This document shows positions 15,603 through 24,493 of a stretch of 64,000 bases of DNA, in pieces. Position numbers and translations under genes: made by a program. A model generated the notes under the pieces. That model made no database searches. It was given only the letters and a program-made list of their open reading frames with translations, and was not told the origin of the DNA. The DNA comes from Flavobacterium sp. IB48 (lineage in GTDB: Bacteria > Bacteroidota > Bacteroidia > Flavobacteriales > Flavobacteriaceae): NCBI RefSeq assembly GCF_016405855.1, contig NZ_JAEFCA010000003.1, positions 599,987 through 663,986 on the forward strand, in the 5' to 3' direction. Position 1 is the first letter of the stretch, and each line of letters begins with the position of its first letter.

Positions 15603-16460
15603 TTAGAGTTTAAATTCATAGAGTTTCCCTCCTATTTTATTTGTTTTTTCGTCGGCGATTAACAAAGTATTATTATCTTTAAAAACAATCGCTTCTTTTT
15701 GCGAAAAGTGATTTAGATTTAATTCTGTTTGTTTTCCTGTGTGGAATAAATCTGCTTTAAAATCTTTAAACAAAAGCACTTTGTCATGACTTAATAAGGC
15801 TACTTTTTTTCCATCTGGACTAATTGAAGCACTTGTCAGCACGCAATGATTATAATTGTTGCATGTTTTAAATTCTCCAATCTTTACTGCTTTCTGAGTT
15901 CCTGCGGCATTTTTGATTTTGTAGATAAACGCAGTTCCGTCAAAACCTTTACTTCTGTTTTTAGTAAAAAGATAGAAATAACCGTTTTGTTCAAAAAAAC
16001 CTTCAACATCATAGAACATTTCTTTTTTCTTTGGTGGAAATTCTGTTTGTTCTGGATATGAGAATGAGATTTTATATTCGGCTTTAGCCACATCATTATT
16101 CAATTGATTTTTTGCTACTTTATAAATGCATAAATCACGTCTTTCGTTATCATTATTTCCAAAATCTCCAATGTAGATATTTCCATTTTTATCTTTTGTA
16201 ATATCTTCCCAATCAACATTTGTTGCATTTGAGATTGTGATTGTTTTAGCTATTTTACCTTTAGAATCAATTGCATAAATGGCGTTTTTGTTTCCGCTAT
16301 CTTCTAAAGTGTAGAGAATATTGCTTTCTGGAAAATAAGTAATTCCCGAAACTTCTTTCAATTTTTTAGGTAGCGAATAAAGTTCTTTTAAATCAGAGCC
16401 AGATTGTTTCTGGCAAGCTAGTAAAGCAATTGAGCAAATAACTAAAAAAGATTTTTTCAT
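15603..16460 (-). CDS. Predicted propeller-like lipoprotein (SdiA-regulated-like)
   Basis: This 285-residue protein has a lipoprotein signal (MKKSFLVICSIALLAC, Cys16). The rest contains repeated beta-blade-like motifs such as LYTLEDSGNKNAIYAID, WEDITKDKNGNIYIGDFG and ASISPDGKKVALLSHD, consistent with a small beta-propeller of the SdiA-regulated / phytase-esterase-like type. No acidic signal follows the Cys, so an inner-leaflet (periplasmic) location is favoured. The function is unknown. It converges with the phosphatase fusion gene, with repeats between them. Confidence 0.65.
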   Translation of the reverse strand: MKKSFLVICSIALLACQKQSGSDLKELYSLPKKLKEVSGITYFPESNILYTLEDSGNKNAIYAIDSKGKIAKTITISNATNVDWEDITKDKNGNIYIGDFGNNDNERRDLCIYKVAKNQLNNDVAKAEYKISFSYPEQTEFPPKKKEMFYDVEGFFEQNGYFYLFTKNRSKGFDGTAFIYKIKNAAGTQKAVKIGEFKTCNNYNHCVLTSASISPDGKKVALLSHDKVLLFKDFKADLFHTGKQTELNLNHFSQKEAIVFKDNNTLLIADEKTNKIGGKLYEFKL

Positions 16461-16479
16461 AATATTTTTTTTATTTTGC

Positions 16480-16552
16480 CACAGATTAAAAGAATTATAA
16501 TGATTTCAAAATCTTTTTAATCTGTGAATCCCGATAACTATCGGGAGTGGCT
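16480..16552. repeat. CACAGATTAAAA inverted repeat with CCCGATA hairpin
   Basis: The arms 16480-16491 and 16515-16526 pair perfectly over 12 bp. A second hairpin CCCGATA/TATCGGG follows at 16530-16545. The ACTATCGGGA part recurs at about 63852-63861, so this is a dispersed intergenic element. It separates two minus-strand genes. Confidence 0.75.
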
Positions 16553-16558
16553 AAAACT

Positions 16559-17611
16559 TTAAACTAAGTTAGTATTTTTAAAATTACGTGTAATAAATTC
16601 AAACGCAGCGTGCATCACATGCCCCATTGATTTTGCGTTTTTAAATTTCATATCATTCGTATAACGATACAATTCCATTTTCAATTGTGTCAAATGCTCT
16701 TGCGTTGAAATGGTATCGTGGCACATAATATTCAACAATTTTTTGATTCTCGTTTCGGCAGAATGAATACGTTTCGCCAAAATAGCTCTTTCTTCATCTT
16801 TATACTGAATAATAGAACGTTCTTCTAATTTCTCTTTGATCAATTGAATCATTGGAAAATTTTCCTTGAAAAACTGCGGACGATATACTTTAAAATTTCC
16901 CTCGTAACATTGCTGATCAAAATCGATCGGACGAATTTTATAGACTACTTGATCAAAATCGTGAATTGGGACAATTACGTAATTATAAGCACGCATGTCT
17001 CCCAAAAGGCGAATCATACAGCGTTCGTTAAACTTGACGAACTCTTTGGCAATTTGCGCCTTTTCCATTTCACTGCATTGGTCTAGCAACGTATCCATAA
17101 AAACATCGCCTGGAATTCCGATAATATGCTCCTCTATCAGAGTATCTTTATAAACTAGAAAGTTGATTTTATCTGGCGAAAGAATGTCTTCCAATTCTAA
17201 TCCATAAATACGCGAAGCATCTGCTTTTTTGATGTAAAAATGAACATAGTTATCATTGAGAATATTTCGAACTTTAATTCTAAAAGGTTTCGAATTCCCG
17301 AAAGTACAATAATCAATAGCATCGACATTCAGGTATTGAATGATTTCGCTATTTCCATCAGAATGCAGCAGCGAATAGATTTTCTTTAGATTTAAATCAA
17401 TTTCACTGCGCTCAAATTCTCCATAATATACTCGAATCCAAAGTGTATCGTTATCATGTTTATCATAAACATTTATAGAACCCGAAAAACGGAGCAAGTC
17501 ATCATAAAACACAGAAACTTTAGATATACGTTCGTATCGTTCTAAGTAACTTAAAAGTGGCTGTGTTAAAGGGTAAGACGGTTTTTTTAAAACCATTAAA
17601 GGCTCGCTCAT
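16559..17611 (-). CDS. Conserved hypothetical protein with a kinase-like motif
   Basis: I do not recognise this 350-residue protein. It has no signal peptide or membrane segment, so it is cytoplasmic. Residues about 190-234 read like a degenerate kinase-type catalytic loop: GDMRAYNYVIV (204-214) followed by RPIDFDQQ (227-234). That gives an Asp-x4-Asn pair and then metal-type Asp residues, as in HipA or PI-kinase-like folds. A possible phosphate-binding Lys lies in FYIKKAD (125-131). The C-terminal third is helical and charged. The kinase relation is only a by-eye inference. It is a single gene between repeats and the divergent ABC operon. Confidence 0.55.
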   Translation of the reverse strand: MSEPLMVLKKPSYPLTQPLLSYLERYERISKVSVFYDDLLRFSGSINVYDKHDNDTLWIRVYYGEFERSEIDLNLKKIYSLLHSDGNSEIIQYLNVDAIDYCTFGNSKPFRIKVRNILNDNYVHFYIKKADASRIYGLELEDILSPDKINFLVYKDTLIEEHIIGIPGDVFMDTLLDQCSEMEKAQIAKEFVKFNERCMIRLLGDMRAYNYVIVPIHDFDQVVYKIRPIDFDQQCYEGNFKVYRPQFFKENFPMIQLIKEKLEERSIIQYKDEERAILAKRIHSAETRIKKLLNIMCHDTISTQEHLTQLKMELYRYTNDMKFKNAKSMGHVMHAAFEFITRNFKNTNLV

Positions 17612-17717
17612 TTTGAATATCTTTATTACAAATTTACGTCAATACGATTTAAAGTTAGAATTTAAAGTAACAAAAATCAACTTGACTCGTCATACTAAAA
17701 ACTAAAACCAGAAAAAT

Positions 17718-18629
17718 TTGGAAACCATATTAACCATTGAGAATTTAAGTAAAAGATACGGGCGAATTCAGGCTTTGAAAAATGTATCTTTTCAAATACA
17801 AAAAGGTCGCGTTTATGGCATTCTAGGGCCAAACGGCAGCGGAAAATCGACTACATTAGGAATTGTTTTGAGTGTTGTCAACAAGTCGTCTGGCAATTAT
17901 AGCTGGTTTGATGGCAAAGTAGAAACACATGAGGCTTTAAAAAAGGTTGGTGCTATTATAGAAAGACCAAATTTTTATCCGTACATGACGGCCGAACAAA
18001 ACCTAAAACTGGTTTGCAAAATCAAAAACATCAATTATTCTAAAGTTAACGAAAAACTAGAATTAGTTGGTTTGAGTGAAAGAAAAGACAGCAAGTTCAG
18101 TACTTTTTCTTTAGGAATGAAACAGCGTTTGGCCATTGCATCAGCACTTTTAAACGATCCCGAAATTTTAATTCTAGACGAACCAACCAACGGATTAGAT
18201 CCACAAGGAATTCATCAAATTCGAGATATCATAAAAAAAATTGCATCTCACGGAACGACAATTTTATTGGCTTCTCATTTATTGGACGAAGTAGAGAAAG
18301 TGTGCTCGCAAGTAATTGTTTTAAGAAAAGGCGAAGTTTTATATTCTGGACCTGTTGACGGAATGTCTTCAAACGAAGGCTTCTTTGAACTACAAGCCAA
18401 TGACAATTTAATTCTAAAAACTGCTTTACAGGAACATCCTGTTGTAGATAGAATTGCTGAAGAAGACGGAAAAGTTTTAGTTTATATAAAATCTGATTTA
18501 TCGGCTTCAGACTTAAATCAGTTTTTGTTTTCTAAAAACATTGTTTTAAGCCATTTAGTAAAACGTAAAAACAGTTTAGAATCACAATTTTTAGAGTTAA
18601 CCAAAAACGCCATCGCCCAAAAAAACTAA
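17718..18629 (+). CDS. ABC transporter ATP-binding protein
   Basis: This 303-residue ATPase has Walker A GPNGSGKST (about residues 38-46), signature FSLGMKQR (about 133-140), Walker B ILILDEPTNGLDP and the switch SH. It is followed by a C-terminal extension of about 80 residues, as in drug/bacitracin-type exporters. The start is a TTG at 17718: it gives the normal ABC N-terminus (METILTIENLSKRYG), and no in-frame ATG is near. It energises the permease that begins 3 bp after its stop. The cargo is unknown. Confidence 0.92.
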   Translation: METILTIENLSKRYGRIQALKNVSFQIQKGRVYGILGPNGSGKSTTLGIVLSVVNKSSGNYSWFDGKVETHEALKKVGAIIERPNFYPYMTAEQNLKLVCKIKNINYSKVNEKLELVGLSERKDSKFSTFSLGMKQRLAIASALLNDPEILILDEPTNGLDPQGIHQIRDIIKKIASHGTTILLASHLLDEVEKVCSQVIVLRKGEVLYSGPVDGMSSNEGFFELQANDNLILKTALQEHPVVDRIAEEDGKVLVYIKSDLSASDLNQFLFSKNIVLSHLVKRKNSLESQFLELTKNAIAQKN

Positions 18630-18632
18630 ACC

Positions 18633-19469
18633 ATGAAAAGACTTCTTTCTATAGAATTACAAAAAATCTGGATGAACAAAGCCAGCCGATTATTAACTTT
18701 GACCTATTTCATATTACTTTCTTTTATAGCATTAATTGCTGTTATAAAATTTGATATTGGTCCTTTTAAATTTCATTTGGCAGAAATGGGAATCTTTAAT
18801 TTTCCGTTTATCTGGCATTTTAACACCTATGTTGCTGCTTGGTTAAAATTCTTTTTAGCTATTGTAATCGTTTCAATGATGGCAAATGAGTATAGCTACG
18901 GAACTTTAAAACAGAACTTAATTGATGGTCTGAGCAAAAAAGAATTTATCTTATCTAAATTCTTAACTGTAGTTTTATTTGCTTTTGCCTCTACCGTTTT
19001 TGTTTTTATCATGAGTTTAATTTTAGGATTATGCTTTTCTTCTTATACCGAATTCGGAATTATTTTTAGTGAGTTAGATTATCTTTTAGCCTTCTTTGTA
19101 AAACTAACCGCATTCTTTTCTTTCTGTTTATTTTTAGGAATCTTGGTAAAACGCTCTGCTTTTGCACTTGGTTTTCTTCTCGTTTGGAACATATTAGAAG
19201 CAATCATAAGAGGTTTTTTAGCTTTTAAAGTTTTCCCAAATAGTGATACAGATAAAAAGATTACACAGTTTTTACCCTTAGAATCAATGTCTAATTTGAT
19301 TGTTAATCCTGGCCCAAGATTATCAGTAGTAAAAAATATTGGTTCGCAAATCGGAATTGCAACAGACGCTGATTTTAGCGTACATTATTCTGCTATTTTA
19401 ATTGTTTTAGTCTGGACTTTTGTATTCATATATTTTTCTTACAAATTATTAAAAAATAGAGATTTGTAG
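18633..19469 (+). CDS. ABC-2 type transporter permease
   Basis: This 278-residue integral membrane protein has about six hydrophobic helices (20-42, 63-85, 108-135, 150-168, 175-195, 250-272). It has the NEYSYGTLKQNLIDGLSKKEFILSK loop typical of ABC-2 permeases of the bacitracin/lantibiotic-export or gliding-type branch. It pairs with the preceding ATPase to make an exporter. A T9SS-exported surface protein gene begins only 13 bp downstream; co-transcription is likely, but a direct functional link is unproven. Confidence 0.88.
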   Translation: MKRLLSIELQKIWMNKASRLLTLTYFILLSFIALIAVIKFDIGPFKFHLAEMGIFNFPFIWHFNTYVAAWLKFFLAIVIVSMMANEYSYGTLKQNLIDGLSKKEFILSKFLTVVLFAFASTVFVFIMSLILGLCFSSYTEFGIIFSELDYLLAFFVKLTAFFSFCLFLGILVKRSAFALGFLLVWNILEAIIRGFLAFKVFPNSDTDKKITQFLPLESMSNLIVNPGPRLSVVKNIGSQIGIATDADFSVHYSAILIVLVWTFVFIYFSYKLLKNRDL

Positions 19470-19482
19470 TATATTTGTTACT

Positions 19483-21831
19483 ATGAGTCAAATAAGAGTT
19501 TTTCTAATTCTAATTTTGTGCTGTTTTTGCTATAAAATCAGGGCACAGGATATTTCTGTAAATGATACAGCTACTCCAACAGATTTAATCCAGAATGTTT
19601 TAATAAATAGTTCTTGTGTTGATGTCGAAAGTGTAAACGCATCAGGAAACCCTACTCCAAATCAACAAAGTTATGGTTCTTTTACAGCTGGCTCAAATTT
19701 TCCTTTTCCTAGTGGAATAGTTTTAAGTACTTCTCCCAGTAAAAATGCTGAAGGTCCTTTTAACCAACAAGGTTCTAAAGGCACTCAAGTAAGAACTTGG
19801 AATGGTGATGCAGATCTTAATACTGCTTTAGGAATTAACAACAGTACACAAGCAACAGTTTTAGAATTTGATTTTATAGCACTTACCAACTCTATTAGCT
19901 TTAATTATATTTTTGCTTCGAATGAATATCAGAATAATTTTCCCTGTATATATTCTGACGGATTTGCTTTCTTAATTAAAGAAGCTGGAAGCAGTGATAA
20001 TTATAAAAACCTTGCTGTTTTACCCAATACCACTACTGCGGTTTCGGCTACAACAGTACACCCAAAAATTGAAACCATAAATGGCAGTGGCGGAGAACCA
20101 TTAGTTGGCTGTGAAGCAATAAACGAAAACTATTTCAATGGCTATAATACAGCTGCAAGTCCTATTAATTATGCTGGCCAAACTGTGGTGATGAATGCTT
20201 CAACAGATGTAATTCCAAACAAAAAATATCATCTAAAATTGGTTGTTGCCGATGATGTCACCCGACAATACAATTCGGCAGTTTTTATTGAGGCAGGCAG
20301 TTTTGTAACTAAAATAAATTTTGGAGAAGATAGAACTGTAGCAAATAGCAATCCCGTTTGTTATGGAGAAAACTTTTCTTTAGATACCCATTTAAGCGCA
20401 ACAACATACACTTTTAAATGGTATAAAAAAGACGCTTCTAATACTTATGTCGAAATTCCTGGCGCACTATCTCCATCTTATACTGTGCCATCATCTGGGG
20501 CATATAAAGTAGAAGCTACAATGAACAATACAGCATGTGTTTCTGTTGGAGAAATCACGGTTGAATTTTCTGCTCAAATCCCGTCAACAAATACTTCTTT
20601 ATTACAATGTGATGATGATACAGATGGGGTTACAGTTTTTGATCTAACTAAAGCTGCTAATATTGTAAAAAACAATGATTCTCAAATTACCAATCAAGGC
20701 TATTACGAAACTTTGCCAGATGCAAAGGCAAAAACAAATCCAATTTTAAATCCGCAACGATATACTAACAAGTCATCAAATCAAATTGTTTTTGCACTAC
20801 TAGAAAACACTTATGGTTGTAATACTACAGCCGAAATCACTCTAAATGTTTCTAATTCTGTCATTCCTAATCAGAACCCAATAGAAACCTGTGATGGAGA
20901 TGATACTCAAGACGGTTTATATCAATTTGATTTAAGCGCAGAAGTAACTCCTCAAATTTTATCAGGTTTACCTGCAGGATTGCTAATTAATTATTTCTTG
21001 ACTTCTGCAGATGCAATTACAGAAACTAATCCGTTGCCAAATATTTTTAAAAATACAACTCCAAATAGCCAAACGATTTATGCACGTGCTGCAAACGGCC
21101 CTAATTGTTACGATATAACTCCTATAGAATTAATTGTTCACACATTTGATCCTCCTAATTTTGAAGATGAAGCTCGTTATTTATGTAAAGGAGATGATAT
21201 GACCTTAAGTGTAGATTCTAGTTTTAGCAGTTATATGTGGTCTAATGGAAGTACCACAAATTCTATAGTAATTAATAGTCCTGGAGACTATTCTGTAACT
21301 GTAAAAGATGCAAATGGCTGCGAAAAAACTAAAAAATTCAAAATAATTTTATCTGAACCAGCCACAATTACCGGAGCAGACGTAAAGGATTTTTCTGGAA
21401 ATGACAATACTGTTGAGATCCAGTATACAGGCGCAGGGAATTATGAGTTCTCTCTTGATGGAAAAGTCTATCAGGACAGTTCCATTTTCACACAAGTAAC
21501 TCCAGGTGTTTATAATGCGATTGCTAGAGATAAAAATGGCTGTGGTTTGTCAAGTTCATTTTTAATATATGTATTAGATTATCCGCGTTTCTTTACCCCA
21601 AACGGAGATGGATATAATGATTTATGGGTAATTAAAAATATTGATCAAATGCCAGATTTTACGATTTCAATTTTTGATCGCTATGGAAAATTGCTAAAAC
21701 AAATGAATCAAAATGGCACTGGATGGAACGGAATTTTTAATGGTAGAGAAATGCCTTCTGATGATTACTGGTTTACCCTTCTTTTTGTAAATGGAAAAAA
21801 TGTCAAAGGACACTTTAGTTTAAAGAGATAA
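19483..21831 (+). CDS. Surface protein with choice-of-anchor L domain and type B T9SS sorting domain
   Basis: This 782-residue protein has a signal peptide ending near CYKIRAQ (22) and a choice-of-anchor L-like domain (about 35-265, with FDFIALTNSISFNYIFASNEY). An Ig/PKD-like segment and two repeats that start CDDDTDG or CDGDDTQDG (about residues 377 and 468) follow. The last 80 residues are a type B T9SS / gliding-motility-associated C-terminal domain (FFTPNGDGYNDLW ... FDRYGKLL ... GHFSLKR). It should be moved across the outer membrane by T9SS and bound to the cell surface. It is probably adhesive. The next gene is a related protein. Confidence 0.88.
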   Translation: MSQIRVFLILILCCFCYKIRAQDISVNDTATPTDLIQNVLINSSCVDVESVNASGNPTPNQQSYGSFTAGSNFPFPSGIVLSTSPSKNAEGPFNQQGSKGTQVRTWNGDADLNTALGINNSTQATVLEFDFIALTNSISFNYIFASNEYQNNFPCIYSDGFAFLIKEAGSSDNYKNLAVLPNTTTAVSATTVHPKIETINGSGGEPLVGCEAINENYFNGYNTAASPINYAGQTVVMNASTDVIPNKKYHLKLVVADDVTRQYNSAVFIEAGSFVTKINFGEDRTVANSNPVCYGENFSLDTHLSATTYTFKWYKKDASNTYVEIPGALSPSYTVPSSGAYKVEATMNNTACVSVGEITVEFSAQIPSTNTSLLQCDDDTDGVTVFDLTKAANIVKNNDSQITNQGYYETLPDAKAKTNPILNPQRYTNKSSNQIVFALLENTYGCNTTAEITLNVSNSVIPNQNPIETCDGDDTQDGLYQFDLSAEVTPQILSGLPAGLLINYFLTSADAITETNPLPNIFKNTTPNSQTIYARAANGPNCYDITPIELIVHTFDPPNFEDEARYLCKGDDMTLSVDSSFSSYMWSNGSTTNSIVINSPGDYSVTVKDANGCEKTKKFKIILSEPATITGADVKDFSGNDNTVEIQYTGAGNYEFSLDGKVYQDSSIFTQVTPGVYNAIARDKNGCGLSSSFLIYVLDYPRFFTPNGDGYNDLWVIKNIDQMPDFTISIFDRYGKLLKQMNQNGTGWNGIFNGREMPSDDYWFTLLFVNGKNVKGHFSLKR

Positions 21832-21932
21832 TCTCAATATTTTAACTTAATTCCAAATATTCGTTTAAAAATAATATCTGTAAAAAGTTAAAAACATCTA
21901 TTTTGTATTAAATTTACTTCAAAATAAAGAAG

Positions 21933-24371
21933 ATGAATTTATGTAAAAAATTACTTGTTTTATTCTTATTCTGCTCAAATCTTTATGCGCAAAACGATTG
22001 CAAAGATGCACTTATTGTTTGTGGAAATTCTGGTTTTAAAGGCCTAACTATTAATGGCCCGGGAAACATTAACGAAATAAAACCAGAAAATAGTTGCGGT
22101 ACTACAGAAAGCAACAGTATATGGTTAAAAATCCTGATCAAAACTTCTGGCACTTTAGGTTTTATAATTACTCCTGAAAGCTCAGATCTCAAAGAAGATT
22201 TCGATTTTTTTGTATTTGGCCCTAATGCCAAATGTTCTTCTTTATCTTCTCCCATTAGATGTTCAACAACAAATCCTCAAATGGCACATCTTACTAATAA
22301 TCAAACTGGAATTGATGGCAACCACTATGATACGTTTGAAGGTCCTGCAGCTTTAGGCGATGGATATTTAAAATGGCTGAATGTTAACGAAGGAGAAAGC
22401 TATTTTGTAGTTGTCGATCGTCCAATTGGTTCAAGTAATTTTTCATTGCAATGGCTTGGAAATGCGACTTTTTATGATGCTCCAACAATCAATATAAGTT
22501 CACCAAACGAACTTAATATGACCAATTCTGATTTTAGTGCGAGTATGTCATCAACTTTTGACTTAACAGTAAATTCTCCAAAAATAATAGGATCTCAAAC
22601 CGATATAAAAGTGACATATCACAATACTTCAAATGATGCAATTATTAATATCAATCCCATAGAAAATCCGACCGCTTACAAAAACACCACAAGCCAAGAA
22701 ACGATTTTTGTTAGAGCCACCAATACCACAACACAATGTTACAATGTAACTTCTTTTACAATCAAGGTAAATGATAAAATTGATTTTCCAAAAAACAAAG
22801 TTGAAACTTGTGATGAAAATGATGTAGATCCATATGACGGAAAAACCGTTGTAAATCTTAATCAAGTTTCTAAAATAGTTTTTGACAATGCAGACATTTC
22901 TAGTCTAACTATAAAATACTATTTATCTCAAAACGATGCCGATAATAATATAAACGAACTGCCAAATCAATTCAGCAATAGCATTCCTTTTGAACAAACT
23001 ATATACATTAAAGCCTTTAGCAGCACAATAAGCGCATCTGTTGCTCCAATTAAACTTGTCGTAAATCCTCTGCCACAAAAAGTTACTACTTCTCTTGTAC
23101 AATGTGATACAGGCGAAAATGCATCTGGATTAGTTCTATTTAATTTGAACGAAGCAAATGCTTCTCTATCTAATAACGATTCTAATCTTGAAACTTCGTT
23201 TTTTAACACCAATACAGATGCTTTAAACAATCAAAATCAATTAAATCCAGTTTATACAAATACTAGCAATCCTCAAACTCTATATGTCAGAGTTCGAAAT
23301 TTAAAAACAAACTGTACCAGCATATCTAATCTTATTTTAAAAACTAATGTTATTTCGGTGCAAACTCACACACTGAATTTAGTATGTGATGAGGATGGAA
23401 ATGAGGATGGAATACATCTTTTTGACCTAACAAATGCTAATGTCACGGTTTCAAACAATCAGAACTTAAAATATTATCCAACCGAAAATGACGCTTTACT
23501 AGAACAAAATTCTATTGAGAACCCTCTAAAATATGAAAACAAAATACCATACAATGATTTTGCCTTTGCAAGGATTGAAGAAGGAAACACTTGTTTCGGA
23601 ATTAGCAAAATTAAACTTGAAGTAGCAAAATTGCCTAGTCTTGAAACTGATACTTCGACAAATGTTTGCGACAACGATTCTTCTTTTTATGCAAAATTAG
23701 ATGCAGGAGTTACTAATGATAATGCTTTAAATGATTTCTCCTATATATGGAAAAAAGGTGGTAGTGAAATACCTGATCAAACTAATTCTACATTAAACGT
23801 TAATACTATTGGAACTTATACTGTTACTGTAACAAACAAAAATAACTGTTCTAAAACAAGAAAATTCGAAGTCGTTTCTTCTAATATTGCGACTATAAAA
23901 GATATTGAAATTATAGATCTACAAATTGACGATTCTAATAAAGTTACAGTAAATGTAACTGGAAACGGAGATTATGAATATAGCCTAAATGCACCAAACG
24001 GTCCTTTTCAAGATTCGAATATATTTGAAAATGTAAAATCTGGAATTCATGATGTCTATATAAATGACAAGAAAAAGTGCGGCACAATTAATAAAACAAT
24101 TGCAGTAATTGGAGTGCCCCACTATTTTACACCAAATAACGATGGCCACAATGATTATTGGAATATAGCGGGATTAAACAAAAACGAGTATAAAGATTCT
24201 AAAGTTTACATCTATGATCGTTATGGAAAATTAATAAAACAATTAACCGTATTTGATATAGGTTGGGATGGAACTTTTCAAGGCAGTCCGCTCCCTTCAG
24301 ATGATTATTGGTACCTCTTAAAACTTAGCAATCATAGAGAAGCAAAAGGACATTTTAGTTTGAAACGGTAA
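21933..24371 (+). CDS. Surface protein with type B T9SS sorting domain
   Basis: This 812-residue protein has a signal peptide (ending LYAQ, 20). Residues 20-185 form a Cys-containing N-terminal domain often seen in such proteins (NDCKDALIVCGNSGF, IWLKILIKTSGTLGF). Several diverged repeats opening with TCDENDVD, QCDTGENAS or VCDEDGNED follow. The end is the type B sorting domain (YFTPNNDGHNDYW ... YDRYGKLIKQL ... GHFSLKR), almost identical in its last residues to the preceding protein. The pair looks like tandem divergent duplicates delivered to the cell surface. The binding target is unknown. Confidence 0.88.
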   Translation: MNLCKKLLVLFLFCSNLYAQNDCKDALIVCGNSGFKGLTINGPGNINEIKPENSCGTTESNSIWLKILIKTSGTLGFIITPESSDLKEDFDFFVFGPNAKCSSLSSPIRCSTTNPQMAHLTNNQTGIDGNHYDTFEGPAALGDGYLKWLNVNEGESYFVVVDRPIGSSNFSLQWLGNATFYDAPTINISSPNELNMTNSDFSASMSSTFDLTVNSPKIIGSQTDIKVTYHNTSNDAIININPIENPTAYKNTTSQETIFVRATNTTTQCYNVTSFTIKVNDKIDFPKNKVETCDENDVDPYDGKTVVNLNQVSKIVFDNADISSLTIKYYLSQNDADNNINELPNQFSNSIPFEQTIYIKAFSSTISASVAPIKLVVNPLPQKVTTSLVQCDTGENASGLVLFNLNEANASLSNNDSNLETSFFNTNTDALNNQNQLNPVYTNTSNPQTLYVRVRNLKTNCTSISNLILKTNVISVQTHTLNLVCDEDGNEDGIHLFDLTNANVTVSNNQNLKYYPTENDALLEQNSIENPLKYENKIPYNDFAFARIEEGNTCFGISKIKLEVAKLPSLETDTSTNVCDNDSSFYAKLDAGVTNDNALNDFSYIWKKGGSEIPDQTNSTLNVNTIGTYTVTVTNKNNCSKTRKFEVVSSNIATIKDIEIIDLQIDDSNKVTVNVTGNGDYEYSLNAPNGPFQDSNIFENVKSGIHDVYINDKKKCGTINKTIAVIGVPHYFTPNNDGHNDYWNIAGLNKNEYKDSKVYIYDRYGKLIKQLTVFDIGWDGTFQGSPLPSDDYWYLLKLSNHREAKGHFSLKR

Positions 24372-24433
24372 ATTTAAAAATTACGCCCCTAAAATCCCGA
24401 ATTCCAGCTTTCCAAAACAACTCAATTCCATCA

Positions 24434-24476
24434 TAAAAAAATCCCAAACTCCAGAATTGGAATTTGGGATTTTTAT
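24434..24476. terminator. Bidirectional terminator between convergent genes
   Basis: The arms 24441-24453 and 24458-24470 (ATCCCAAACTCCA with TGGAATTTGGGAT, one mismatch) are preceded by an A-run and followed by a T-run. It can end both the T9SS gene and typA. Confidence 0.8.
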
Positions 24477-24493
24477 ATTGAAAATTAATCTAA

